A stretch of DNA of 29,170 bases, taken from IMG/VR virus record IMGVR_UViG_3300037493_003062, positions 1 to 29,170 of that record. One strand, given 5' to 3'. Shown one piece after another: positions 6,637 through 12,529 of this stretch. The notes below the pieces were generated by a model, which saw only the letters and a program-made list of their open reading frames with translations, was not told the origin of the DNA and ran no database searches. The translations under genes and the position numbers were made by a program. The DNA is from a virus. Position 1 is the first letter of the stretch; each line of letters opens with the position of its first letter.

Positions 6637-6914
6637 CCGCCGCCGAACTCCTCCGCAAAGCCGCCGACACCATCGAAGCCCGAGGCGTCCAATACGACAC
6701 CACTGGCAAGTCACAGGAACGATCCATGCCGCGAATCTGCGAGCTATTTGGCGAAGCCACCGGGCGGCAGATGACCGTTTCCGAGGGCTATCAATTCCTG
6801 ATCGCGCTCAAGACGGCACGGATTGAACGGTCGCCGGATCACATTGACAGCTATGTGGACCGGCTGGCGTACATGGCCCTACAGGACGAGCATGAAATGG
6901 GGGCGCTGGTATGA
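6633..6914 (+). CDS. DUF6378-like phage protein, 93 aa
   Basis: The pattern LLRKAADTIEARGVQYD, then a middle RICELFGEATGR and a C-terminal FLIALKTARIERSPDHIDSY matches a common small phage domain that I know as DUF6378. Its biochemical role is not established. The conserved ending with SPDHxDSxVD is clear here. The start overlaps the previous stop, and its own stop overlaps the RuvC-like gene, so all three are co-translated. The length is typical for the family. Confidence 0.65.
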   Translation: MTAAELLRKAADTIEARGVQYDTTGKSQERSMPRICELFGEATGRQMTVSEGYQFLIALKTARIERSPDHIDSYVDRLAYMALQDEHEMGALV

Positions 6915-7417
6915 GCATCACCGTCATCGGCATCGACAACGGATTGCACGGCGGGATTGCTGCCATTGACGAAACGGGAATTGGCAGCATCTGCAAGATG
7001 CCGTTGGAGCCATGCGGAAAGCGCATAGACGGGCTAACGGTTTACGCACTTATGCGGTCATGCGCTCCCGCAAACTCCATCATCGCCATCGAACTCCTCC
7101 CGGACCACATGGACTCCGCCGCCACCATGCGGAGTTTTGCCATGAACTACGGCATCATCTACGCAGCCGCGAAGCTGTCAGGGTTGCGCGTGGTCGAGGT
7201 GCCGTGCGGGAATCTTCTGGCAGGCTGGCAGCGCCGGTTGCTGGGAAGGCAGACGAAAGGTGGGAACAAGAAAGCCGCTGAGGCGCTGGCGCGGAAGCTG
7301 TGGCCTGACTATCCTTTCCCCACGCTACGCCCGAAGGGAAAGGCGCTTCATGACGGCATTGTCGATGCCTGCCTGATTGCGTGGGACACACTCCAAACCG
7401 AACTCAAAGCCAAATGA
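6911..7417 (+). CDS. RuvC-like Holliday junction resolvase
   Basis: This RNase H-fold nuclease likely resolves branched DNA before packaging. The visible acidic residues fit the family: Asp9 in VIGIDNGLHGG on the first strand, Glu61 in IIAIELLPD, and the pair Asp148 and Asp152 in LHDGIVDACLIAW on the last helix. The length of 168 residues is normal. It sits at the end of an overlapping group after the SSB-like gene. Its last codons (CCAAACCGAACTCAAAGCCAA) also form the start leader of the next gene, and almost the same stretch recurs before 7681. Confidence 0.8.
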   Translation: MSITVIGIDNGLHGGIAAIDETGIGSICKMPLEPCGKRIDGLTVYALMRSCAPANSIIAIELLPDHMDSAATMRSFAMNYGIIYAAAKLSGLRVVEVPCGNLLAGWQRRLLGRQTKGGNKKAAEALARKLWPDYPFPTLRPKGKALHDGIVDACLIAWDTLQTELKAK

Positions 7418-7653
7418 ACGAACAACAGCTCCGGCTAAAAAGAAGAATGCAACTAAAGCGAATAGAGATCAAAATCCAGAAAGCCGCGGACGATAACTTT
7501 GGATACGATCCTAGTTACGATTGGTATCACAAATTACTAGAAACAAGGAGCGCATTGTCCGGCACGGTTACCAGAGAAGACCATGATTGGTGGTTGTTAT
7601 TTGAAGAGTATCGGTATAACGAAAACTGCAAAAGCCTTCCCGTGTTCAATTAA
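7414..7653 (+). CDS. Unknown basic and acidic helical protein, 79 aa
   Basis: A very basic N-terminal helix (RLKRRMQLKRIEIKIQKAAD) is followed by an aromatic acidic half (DHDWWLLFEEYRYNE). The DNA is richer in A and T than its neighbours, hinting at recent acquisition. No family is recognised. I chose ATG 7414, which overlaps the previous stop, rather than the earlier in-frame ATG at 7381 inside the resolvase gene. Confidence 0.55.
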   Translation: MNEQQLRLKRRMQLKRIEIKIQKAADDNFGYDPSYDWYHKLLETRSALSGTVTREDHDWWLLFEEYRYNENCKSLPVFN

Positions 7654-7680
7654 AGACACGCTCCAAACCGAACTAACCAA
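7654..7680 (+). promoter_or_regulatory. Duplicated A/C-rich start leader
   Basis: The stretch GACACGCTCCAAACCGAACT just before ATG 7681 nearly repeats GACACACTCCAAACCGAACT (7386-7405), which is followed by ATG 7414. In the first case it codes for the end of the resolvase, in the second it is non-coding. A start-leader cassette therefore seems to have been copied to a new place, which supports a role in translation initiation without a Shine-Dalgarno site. Confidence 0.45.
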
Positions 7681-7920
7681 ATGAGCCTAGTATCAAGAAA
7701 ACAACGCGTCATCCTTGACGCCCTCGCCAAACAACAAGTCATCGCGATTCCGCAAGCCGTGCGGCTGATCGGCGGGAACATCTACCACAACGAAGCAAAG
7801 CACGTCGGGGCCGTACTCTCCAACATGGTGAAACGCGGCATGATCCGGCGATTGAGTCCGGGGGTGTTTGCGCTGCCGGAGCAACCGAAGCCGGAAGCAT
7901 TTACGCTAGACGCCAAATGA
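7681..7920 (+). CDS. Winged-helix-like small protein, 79 aa
   Basis: The order of helices and a final hairpin is that of a winged helix: SRKQRVILDALAKQQVIAIP, HNEAKHVGAVLSNMVKRG and MIRRLSPGVFALPE as the wing. Such domains bind DNA or mediate contacts, so a small regulator is possible. A related short protein lies at 19094. The leader is A/C-rich without a Shine-Dalgarno site. Its stop overlaps the next start as ATGA. Confidence 0.6.
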   Translation: MSLVSRKQRVILDALAKQQVIAIPQAVRLIGGNIYHNEAKHVGAVLSNMVKRGMIRRLSPGVFALPEQPKPEAFTLDAK

Positions 7921-8168
7921 CCACACCCAGCAAATATCCCGCGCTCATCGACATGATGAATCATTATCAACTAGACGTAAATCGCTGGCTGAACGGGAAA
8001 ACCGGAGTGGACGGATTTAAGGCATCGGTACAACCAGCGTTCGGCGCAGCATCTGGGAGTGACCACGAAGTCTGGGCTGAAACTTTTGAAGGTGTGCTGG
8101 ACGCAATAGATCAGTCCATTGCGAAAAAGTGGTATCCTCAGTTCTGGCGCGGAGAGGAGGGCGAATGA
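7917..8168 (+). CDS. Unknown small protein, 83 aa
   Basis: Mostly helical, acidic, with several aromatic residues (DMMNHYQLDVNRWLNGKTGV, then AKKWYPQFWRGEEGE). I do not recognise a family. Its 3' end contains GGAGAGGAGGG, the Shine-Dalgarno site for the overlapping zinc-finger gene that follows. Gene limits are supported by ATGA overlaps on both sides. Confidence 0.6.
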   Translation: MTTPSKYPALIDMMNHYQLDVNRWLNGKTGVDGFKASVQPAFGAASGSDHEVWAETFEGVLDAIDQSIAKKWYPQFWRGEEGE

Positions 8169-8362
8169 GAAACTCCCCCATCTCCTGCAAACCCCAGCCG
8201 CATTCCAACTGGCGCGACGATGTCAAGACCTGCCCTGTCTGCGGGGAACGGTTCTGGCCCGCCGAAACGACCACCCGGAAAAACTGGCTGGTCAAAAAGT
8301 ACTGCTCCAACGCCTGCAATGCGAAGGCGGCATCGGTGTGGAGGCACCAGAAACAACCGTGA
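8165..8362 (+). CDS. Single zinc-finger protein, 65 aa
   Basis: One finger CPVCGERFWPAE to KKYCSNACNAK uses Cys23, Cys26, Cys47 and Cys51. This is the same CxxC-x20-CxxxC spacing as the two fingers of the protein at 4626, so they are likely relatives. Around it is a basic, probably disordered sequence. A nucleic-acid-binding or adaptor role is plausible but unproven. The start at 8165 has GGAGG just upstream. A GTG at 8359 overlaps the stop and is in frame with the next gene, an alternative start for it. Confidence 0.65.
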   Translation: MRNSPISCKPQPHSNWRDDVKTCPVCGERFWPAETTTRKNWLVKKYCSNACNAKAASVWRHQKQP

Positions 8363-8403
8363 CAACCCCGCAACCCGATCCAACAACCCAACCACAAAAC
8401 ACA

Positions 8404-8679
8404 ATGAAACAAACGATCATCTCAGTCATCGGATCTTCCGGCATCGGAAAATCCACATACATCAATCCCATTGCCGATCAGCTTCGCCGCAACGGATATA
8501 CGTTTGAGGTACTCAGCACCACCGACACTCAGCTTCCGCGATTCATGAAAGCACTGAAAAGCGAGGCGCAGTTTGTTTTCCTGCACATTGGGGACAGCAA
8601 CCCAAACATGCGGATTGAGTTCCATGATTGGAGTGGACCCATGGAATTGATCCGTGCGTTACACAGAAAAAACACTTGA
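8404..8679 (+). CDS. Short P-loop protein, 91 aa
   Basis: The N-terminus TIISVIGSSGIGKSTYI carries a perfect Walker A motif (residues 10-18). It is followed by QLRRNGYTFEVLSTTDTQLP, as in small nucleotide kinases, and ends at residue 91 after a short acidic strand (FVFLHIGDSNPNMRIEFHDW). It lacks a lid or the rest of a kinase core. It could be a minimal NTP-binding protein or a truncated kinase. GTG 8359 is an in-frame alternative start adding 15 Pro/Thr-rich residues. The stop TGA is embedded in a TTGACG promoter-like hexamer. Confidence 0.6.
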   Translation: MKQTIISVIGSSGIGKSTYINPIADQLRRNGYTFEVLSTTDTQLPRFMKALKSEAQFVFLHIGDSNPNMRIEFHDWSGPMELIRALHRKNT

Positions 8680-8704
8680 CGCAACCCGCGAACCGCGCCA
8701 CAAA
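8668..8704 (+). promoter_or_regulatory. Weak promoter candidate overlapping a stop codon
   Basis: AAACACTTGACGCAACCCGC at 8670-8689 is nearly the same as AAACACTTGCGCAACCCGC at 18128-18146, where a better promoter sits. Here one A is inserted, which makes TTGACG at 8676-8681. CACAAA at 8699-8704 is the best -10 candidate, and it is poor. The stop codon of the P-loop gene is inside the -35 hexamer. It would drive the coiled-coil gene at 8750. Confidence 0.35.
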
Positions 8705-8749
8705 CACCCGCCGCAAGGCACAACCGAATAACCAAACACCACACCACAC

Positions 8750-9814
8750 ATGAGCACAGAACTTGAACTAGCCAACATTTCCGACACCGCCATTGAAGTC
8801 ATGCCACGGGCAAACGGCATTGCGAAATTTCAGCCGTTGCTTGCGTCGTTGCCTGAGGCTGAAGCCCGCATTGCGTCGCTCGCCATCACCGACACCGACA
8901 CTCCGCAGGAAATCGCCAAGAAGTCGGCGGCGGCAAAGCGCCTGCGGTTGGATGCCTTCCGGGCCGTCCGTATTGAAGCCAAAAAGATTCACGGTGAGTT
9001 GAAAGAGGGGGTCTTGAAAATCACCCGCGAGCTTGACGGTGCCGAGCGTGAGATCCGCCAGCGTTGCGAGGGTCACGAGGAAACCCTATCGCAAATCGAA
9101 CAGCACGCGGAGAAGATGGAGCAGCAACGCCGCGCCACACTTCGAGAAGCTCGTGCCGCCGAAATCTCCCCATTCCTCACCGGCCCGCTAACGGTTGACC
9201 TTGCGGACCTGACGGAAGAGCAGTTTGCCGCGCAACTCACCGATGCCCGCGACCTCCACGAAATGCGGGAGGCGAAGCGCCGGAAGGAGGAAGAGGACCG
9301 CAAGGCCGCGGAGGCGGCGGCAGAAGCCCAGCGGAAACGGATTGAGGCGGAGCAGGAGGCGGAGCGGAAGCGGCTGGAGGAGGAAAACCGTAGGCTTGAA
9401 GCCGAGCGGAAGGCGGAGCGTGAGGCGGCGGAAGCTGAGCGGAAGCGCATCGAAGCCGAGCGCGAGGAAGAGCGGAAGGCGGCGGCTGAGGAGCGCCGGA
9501 AGCTGGAGGAGGCACAGGCGGCGGAGCGGGCGCGACTGGCAGAAGAGGCGCGGAAGGCGGAGGCGGAGCGGAAGCGGCTTGCGGATGCGGCGGCGGAGGC
9601 AGCAGCAGCCAAAGCCAAAGAGGAGGCAGATGCGGCAGCGGCCAAACGTCGCGCAGCGGCAGCGCCCGACGCGGCGAAGATTGCCACGCTAGCGGAAGGA
9701 ATCACTGCCCTCATCCCGGAGTTTTCGAACCCGCTACTCGCCGGATCGGTTGCGCGTGCGGTCGGACTCGCCACCACAGAGCTTGCGCGGATTCGCGAAA
9801 AGCTGGAAGGTTGA
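8750..9814 (+). CDS. Long charged-helix protein, DUF1351-like, 354 aa
   Basis: Residues about 1-150 form the N-terminal domain, with repeated helical segments (KKSAAAKRLRLDAFRAVRIE, KITRELDGAEREIRQRCEGH). They resemble the DUF1351-type proteins often found beside RecT in phages; I am not certain of the family. Residues about 165-310 are almost only Glu, Lys, Arg and Ala in i/i+4 order, which predicts a stable single alpha helix or coiled coil. The end (LAEGITALIPEFSNPLLAGS) is a small globular cap. The function is unknown, perhaps a DNA-metabolism scaffold. The DNA of the helix is internally repetitive (GGCGGAGCGGAAG-type units). The stop lies inside the next promoter. Confidence 0.7.
   Translation: MSTELELANISDTAIEVMPRANGIAKFQPLLASLPEAEARIASLAITDTDTPQEIAKKSAAAKRLRLDAFRAVRIEAKKIHGELKEGVLKITRELDGAEREIRQRCEGHEETLSQIEQHAEKMEQQRRATLREARAAEISPFLTGPLTVDLADLTEEQFAAQLTDARDLHEMREAKRRKEEEDRKAAEAAAEAQRKRIEAEQEAERKRLEEENRRLEAERKAEREAAEAERKRIEAEREEERKAAAEERRKLEEAQAAERARLAEEARKAEAERKRLADAAAEAAAAKAKEEADAAAAKRRAAAAPDAAKIATLAEGITALIPEFSNPLLAGSVARAVGLATTELARIREKLEG
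9280..9615. repeat. Internally repetitive DNA coding for the charged helix
   Basis: Degenerate units built on GCGGAGCGGAAGCG and GAGGAGGC recur many times with strong purine bias on the + strand. They result from the Glu/Arg/Lys/Ala helix repeats. The complementary strand therefore shows a long false Ser/Ala-rich frame. Such repeats can slip and change copy number. Confidence 0.6.
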
Positions 9815-9838
9815 CAACCCCCGCGTCTGCGGTAAATT
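9811..9838 (+). promoter_or_regulatory. Strong promoter TTGACA-N16-TAAATT
   Basis: A perfect -35 TTGACA (9811-9816), a 16-base spacer and TAAATT (9833-9838) make the best sigma70-type promoter in the window. The stop codon of the preceding gene (9812-9814) lies within the -35. The transcript should start near 9845, at the beginning of the structured RNA that precedes the replication genes. Confidence 0.8.
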
Positions 9839-9844
9839 CCCCCA

Positions 9845-9963
9845 GCGCATCAGCGCCCGGAAGTGAAACTCCGGTTCCTCCATGATAGCACTTGCCACTC
9901 CCTCTCATCCGTCCGGTTTTTCATGGCCGAGTTTCACCGGATGGGTTGGGGGTGGCCTTTTTT
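9845..9963 (+). ncRNA. Structured leader or small RNA with alternative folds
   Basis: About 119 bases between a strong promoter and a terminator. In order: GCGC/GCGC hairpin (9845-9856), CCGGAAGTGAAACTCCGG hairpin (9857-9874), then the large terminator hairpin (9894-9956) with its U-run. The sequence GTGAAACTC (9863-9871) is exactly complementary to GAGTTTCAC (9929-9937), which lies in the loop and first bases of the 3' arm of the terminator. The two folds compete, as in an attenuator. Alternatively the product is a stand-alone small RNA of about 120 nt. I do not recognise the class. Confidence 0.6.
9894..9963 (+). terminator. Long two-part intrinsic terminator before the replication gene
   Basis: GCCACTCCC (9894-9902) pairs with GGGGGTGGC (9948-9956). 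After a small internal loop, ATCCGTCCGGT (9907-9917) pairs with ACCGGATGGGT (9936-9946). Together these make 20 pairs, three of them G-U, around an 18-base loop. CTTTTTT follows (9957-9963), only 10 bases before ATG 9974. Reading the replication genes requires read-through or antitermination. Confidence 0.75.
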
Positions 9964-9973
9964 ATGACCATCC

Positions 9974-10768
9974 ATGAGAATTCGCACGATCAAGCCGGAG
10001 TTTTTCACCCACGACGGCATCTTTGAGGCCGAGGAGGAAACGGGGCTTCCGCTCCGCCTTGCCTACATCGGATTGTGGTGCGCCGCCGACCGGGAAGGGC
10101 GGTTCCGGTGGGAGCCGCGCAGGCTGCGGGTGCAGATCCTCCCCTATGACGACGTGGATTTTTCACGCGTGCTTGACGCGTTGGTCACGCGTGGATTTCT
10201 CGTGAAGTACGCGTCGGAAGGGCGTGAGTTTGGGGCGATTCCATCGTTTCCGCGTCACCAGATCATCAACAACCGGGAAAGGGAGTCGGAATTGCCTGAG
10301 CCGTTGAGTATCAACATCATTGACGCGTGCCCCACGCGTGAACCACGCGAGCCCCACGCCGGGAAAGCGGAAGGGAAGGGAAGGGAAGGGAATATGGAAG
10401 GGAACAAGGAAGGGGAAGGGGAAGGGGAGGGGAACGCGTCGGCTACGCCTCCCGCGCCCGAACCGGAGAAACCAAAGCGGCAGAGGTTCACGAAGCCGAC
10501 CCTTGACGAGTGGACCGCCTACGCAAAGGAGATGGAAAACCCATTGACCGAGAATCAGGCACTGGGAGCGTGGGACCACTACGAAGCCAACGGTTGGAGG
10601 GTAGGAAAGGTCGGGATGAGCGACTGGCAAGCTACCCTCCGTGGGTGGTCCCGCAGGCAAAGGGAATTCCAGCAAACCAAAACGGCACCCCAATCAAACC
10701 GAACCGCAACACTCGCAGATGGCACTGTCGTCAAAAACGTCCGCAGTCAGTTTGCCAAATCCCGATAA
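9974..10768 (+). CDS. Phage replication initiator-like protein (O/DnaD type), 264 aa
   Basis: The N-terminus MRIRTIKPEFFTHDGIFEAE with GLWCAADREGRFRWEPRRLR is the winged-helix start typical of phage replication organisers that bind the origin and load the helicase. A low-complexity Gly/Glu/Lys linker (about residues 128-160) is followed by a C-terminal domain (FTKPTLDEWTAYAKEMENPL and GAWDHYEANGWRVGKVGMSD) seen in many phage replication proteins. It is followed by the DnaB-type helicase. Two arrays of 11-bp ACGCGT repeats and a purine tract lie within the gene, as the lambda origin lies within gene O. It begins just after an intrinsic terminator. Confidence 0.75.
   Translation: MRIRTIKPEFFTHDGIFEAEEETGLPLRLAYIGLWCAADREGRFRWEPRRLRVQILPYDDVDFSRVLDALVTRGFLVKYASEGREFGAIPSFPRHQIINNRERESELPEPLSINIIDACPTREPREPHAGKAEGKGREGNMEGNKEGEGEGEGNASATPPAPEPEKPKRQRFTKPTLDEWTAYAKEMENPLTENQALGAWDHYEANGWRVGKVGMSDWQATLRGWSRRQREFQQTKTAPQSNRTATLADGTVVKNVRSQFAKSR
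10163..10225. repeat. Iteron array 1, 11-bp period, ACGCGT core
   Basis: ACGCGT occurs exactly at 10165, 10176, 10187 and 10209, all multiples of 11 bp apart, and degenerate copies (TCTCGT at 10198, GGGCGT at 10220) fill the register. The consensus is NNACGCGTGNN. Since 11 is not a multiple of 3, each copy falls in a different reading frame, so protein repetition cannot explain it. It is probably a binding array for the initiator encoded by the same gene. Confidence 0.75.
10321..10364. repeat. Iteron array 2, 11-bp period
   Basis: ACGCGT at 10323 and 10334, ACGCGA at 10345 and ACGCCG at 10356 are spaced by exactly 11 bp. Units read TGACGCGTGCC, CCACGCGTGAA, CCACGCGAGCC and CCACGCCGGGA. A single further ACGCGT is at 10434. 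Arrays 1 and 2 flank about 100 bp of less GC-rich sequence, which may be the unwinding region. Confidence 0.7.
10369..10433. repeat. Purine-only tract of GGGAA and GGGGAA repeats
   Basis: About 65 bases contain only A and G except for TAT at 10393-10395 and one C. Units are GGGAA about five times and later GGGGAA three times. The tract codes for the Gly/Glu/Lys linker. Runs of three to four G at regular intervals could form triplex or quadruplex DNA beside the iterons. Slippage is likely. Confidence 0.6.
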
Positions 10769-10788
10769 TCACACACACCCCAGACAGC

Positions 10789-12189
10789 ATGAACCAAACC
10801 ACCGTCTACCGCCCCAGCGTTTACGATCCGGCGCGACCACTCCCCGGATCAGAGCAACTCGACAAACTGGTCCTGTCTTGCATGATGCAGCGCCCGGAAA
10901 ACATTCAGATCGTCCGCGACACCATCAAGGCATCCGACTTTTTCACTCCGCACTGCGCCATGATGTTCGACATCATTATCGACCGTCATGATGCCGGCAT
11001 GGCTGTGGATTGCACAGCGCTCGCATCCTACCTGCTCAACCGTGACCGCATCACCGAAATCGGCGGAATGCACCTGCTCGTCGAAATCGAAACCGCAGCA
11101 CCCTTGCCGTCACAGGCCGCAACCCGCACGCATTGCGCCGAACTCAAGCAGGCCGCAGGCAGCAGGCGCATGATTACTCTCGGGATGCAGGTTGCCGAGC
11201 TTGGATTCGCCAACGCAGACAACCGGGACACCGATCTGGCAGATGTCGTTTCCGAACTGGAGCGCATTCGGGAAAACGTCACCACCGATGTCTCCGTGCC
11301 AATCCGCCAAACGGTTCAAGAATGGATTGCTGATTACCTGTCGCCAACCCGCGACCCACGGGACCAGCCAGTCACCACTGGCATCAATGCTCTTGATCAA
11401 TTGTTTGACGGCGGCGTGAGGCGTGAGGCGTACCTGATCGGAGCAAAGACCGGGCACGGGAAGACCCTGATCAGTATGCAGATTGCTGGGAACCTAGCCA
11501 TCGCAGGCAGGCGCGGACTCATTGTGGGCTACGAAATGACCCGCAAGCAAATCCTCCAGCGGGACATCGCCCGCGAATCGGATGTTCACCTTGGCATTGT
11601 CATGCATCGACGCGAAGGCGACACTGGGGACTATGAGGAAATCATCGCAGCCGTGGACAGAATCGCCGAGTGGGATGTCCACACGATCGATAAGGCATCA
11701 ACATCGCTCCAAACCGTATGCGCCGAGGCGCGGCGACTGCACAGGCTGAAGCCACTCGACTTCATGGTCGTTGACTATCTCCAAATCATCCCACGCGAAC
11801 ACCGTCGCGATCAACGCACCGATCAACTTCTGGATTGGATGATGGTCGTTGTGAAGAGCCTGCAAAAGGAAATCGGCTGCACGCTTATCGTTCCCGTCCA
11901 ACTCAACGACGACGGACTTATCCGAGACTGCCGCACCATCGAAAACCACGTTGAAAACAACATGCGGATTGAGATGGATGTCGCTGAAGACGATGAAGGA
12001 AACGAAGTCATCCTCGACGCTGGAAGGATTCGCATCCTCAAGAACCGATACGGACCATCCAACCGGATCATCAACATCAGCAAGCACGGTGCCACCCAAC
12101 GGTTCACCGATGCAGCACCAAAGGAATCCCCGCCGCCATCGCCAAAGAAAAACACCTGGCGTGCAGGGAGGACGCGCAACGCGGATTGA
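10789..12189 (+). CDS. Replicative DNA helicase, DnaB type
   Basis: Hexameric helicase that unwinds the phage replication fork. The N-terminal domain (about residues 15-140) has the DnaB helical pattern SEQLDKLVLSCMMQRPENIQ and GGMHLLVEIETAAPLP. The RecA-like core carries Walker A GAKTGHGKT (residues 218-226), YEMTRKQILQRDIA, and Walker B FMVVDYLQII with Asp329. Further on are QLNDDG and the arginine-finger region IRILKNRYG. The length of 466 residues is typical. I start at ATG 10789; the in-frame upstream extension overlaps the initiator gene and lacks family similarity. It probably works with the protein at 9974. Confidence 0.88.
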   Translation: MNQTTVYRPSVYDPARPLPGSEQLDKLVLSCMMQRPENIQIVRDTIKASDFFTPHCAMMFDIIIDRHDAGMAVDCTALASYLLNRDRITEIGGMHLLVEIETAAPLPSQAATRTHCAELKQAAGSRRMITLGMQVAELGFANADNRDTDLADVVSELERIRENVTTDVSVPIRQTVQEWIADYLSPTRDPRDQPVTTGINALDQLFDGGVRREAYLIGAKTGHGKTLISMQIAGNLAIAGRRGLIVGYEMTRKQILQRDIARESDVHLGIVMHRREGDTGDYEEIIAAVDRIAEWDVHTIDKASTSLQTVCAEARRLHRLKPLDFMVVDYLQIIPREHRRDQRTDQLLDWMMVVVKSLQKEIGCTLIVPVQLNDDGLIRDCRTIENHVENNMRIEMDVAEDDEGNEVILDAGRIRILKNRYGPSNRIINISKHGATQRFTDAAPKESPPPSPKKNTWRAGRTRNAD

Positions 12190-12214
12190 TCCCCCAACCA
12201 ACCAACCAACAGCC
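12190..12214 (+). repeat. CCAA tandem repeat in a start leader
   Basis: CCAACCAACCAACCAAC precedes ATG 12215. It is an extreme case of the A/C-rich unstructured leaders used by many genes in this window and contains no Shine-Dalgarno site. Confidence 0.5.
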
Positions 12215-12529
12215 ATGAGCGAACAATCCACATCCGACATCGTCACCCGCATGGTTCAGCCGACCGGCGCCGCTCCGTGTGCGGGCTGCGGGGCAATCGT
12301 CGAAACCGCGACCGTGCTGGGGCGGACGGTTTACGCCTGCGATGCGTGTGCCAACGTGCGGTGTTCGTGGTGCGGCAAGTCACGCAAGCCGTCAGCCTAC
12401 GCCGGGGACGACCATTTTCCGCGACTGTTGGACATCTGCCAGTGGTGCAGGGGGACGGAGACGAGGCGGAATGGCAAGGCGAGAAAACCCTTGCGTGAGG
12501 GGGAAAAGGAGGGACAGTCCGACGAATGA
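12215..12529 (+). CDS. Double Zn-ribbon protein, 104 aa
   Basis: Four CxxC pairs are present: CAGC and CDAC form one ribbon, CSWC and CQWC another (residues about 22-80). The C-terminal tail (GKARKPLREGEKEGQSDE) is charged and probably disordered. Proteins with two ribbons often bind nucleic acid or act as adaptors, but I cannot name this one. It follows the helicase by 25 bases and overlaps the next zinc protein, so it belongs to the replication transcript. Confidence 0.65.
   Translation: MSEQSTSDIVTRMVQPTGAAPCAGCGAIVETATVLGRTVYACDACANVRCSWCGKSRKPSAYAGDDHFPRLLDICQWCRGTETRRNGKARKPLREGEKEGQSDE

Noticed and set aside
8190-8215. CATTCCAACTGG as a third copy of the hairpin-leader loop
   Set aside because: It lies inside the zinc-finger gene, the flanking bases do not form the five-pair stem, and it has no start codon 20 bases downstream.
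9073-9777. Long - strand open frame, 234 codons, Ser/Ala/Arg-rich
   Set aside because: It is the mirror of the repetitive Glu/Lys/Arg/Ala helix gene on the + strand. Its composition is what the reverse complement of such codons gives, and no start leader or neighbour supports it.
10369-10433. CRISPR-like repeat array
   Set aside because: Units are 5-6 bases without spacers and within a coding frame. This is simple-sequence repetition, not CRISPR. No CRISPR array was found elsewhere.
10510-10788. N-terminal extension of the helicase reading frame by 93 residues
   Set aside because: The extension overlaps the initiator gene in another phase and has no DnaB similarity. ATG 10789 starts the recognisable N-domain.
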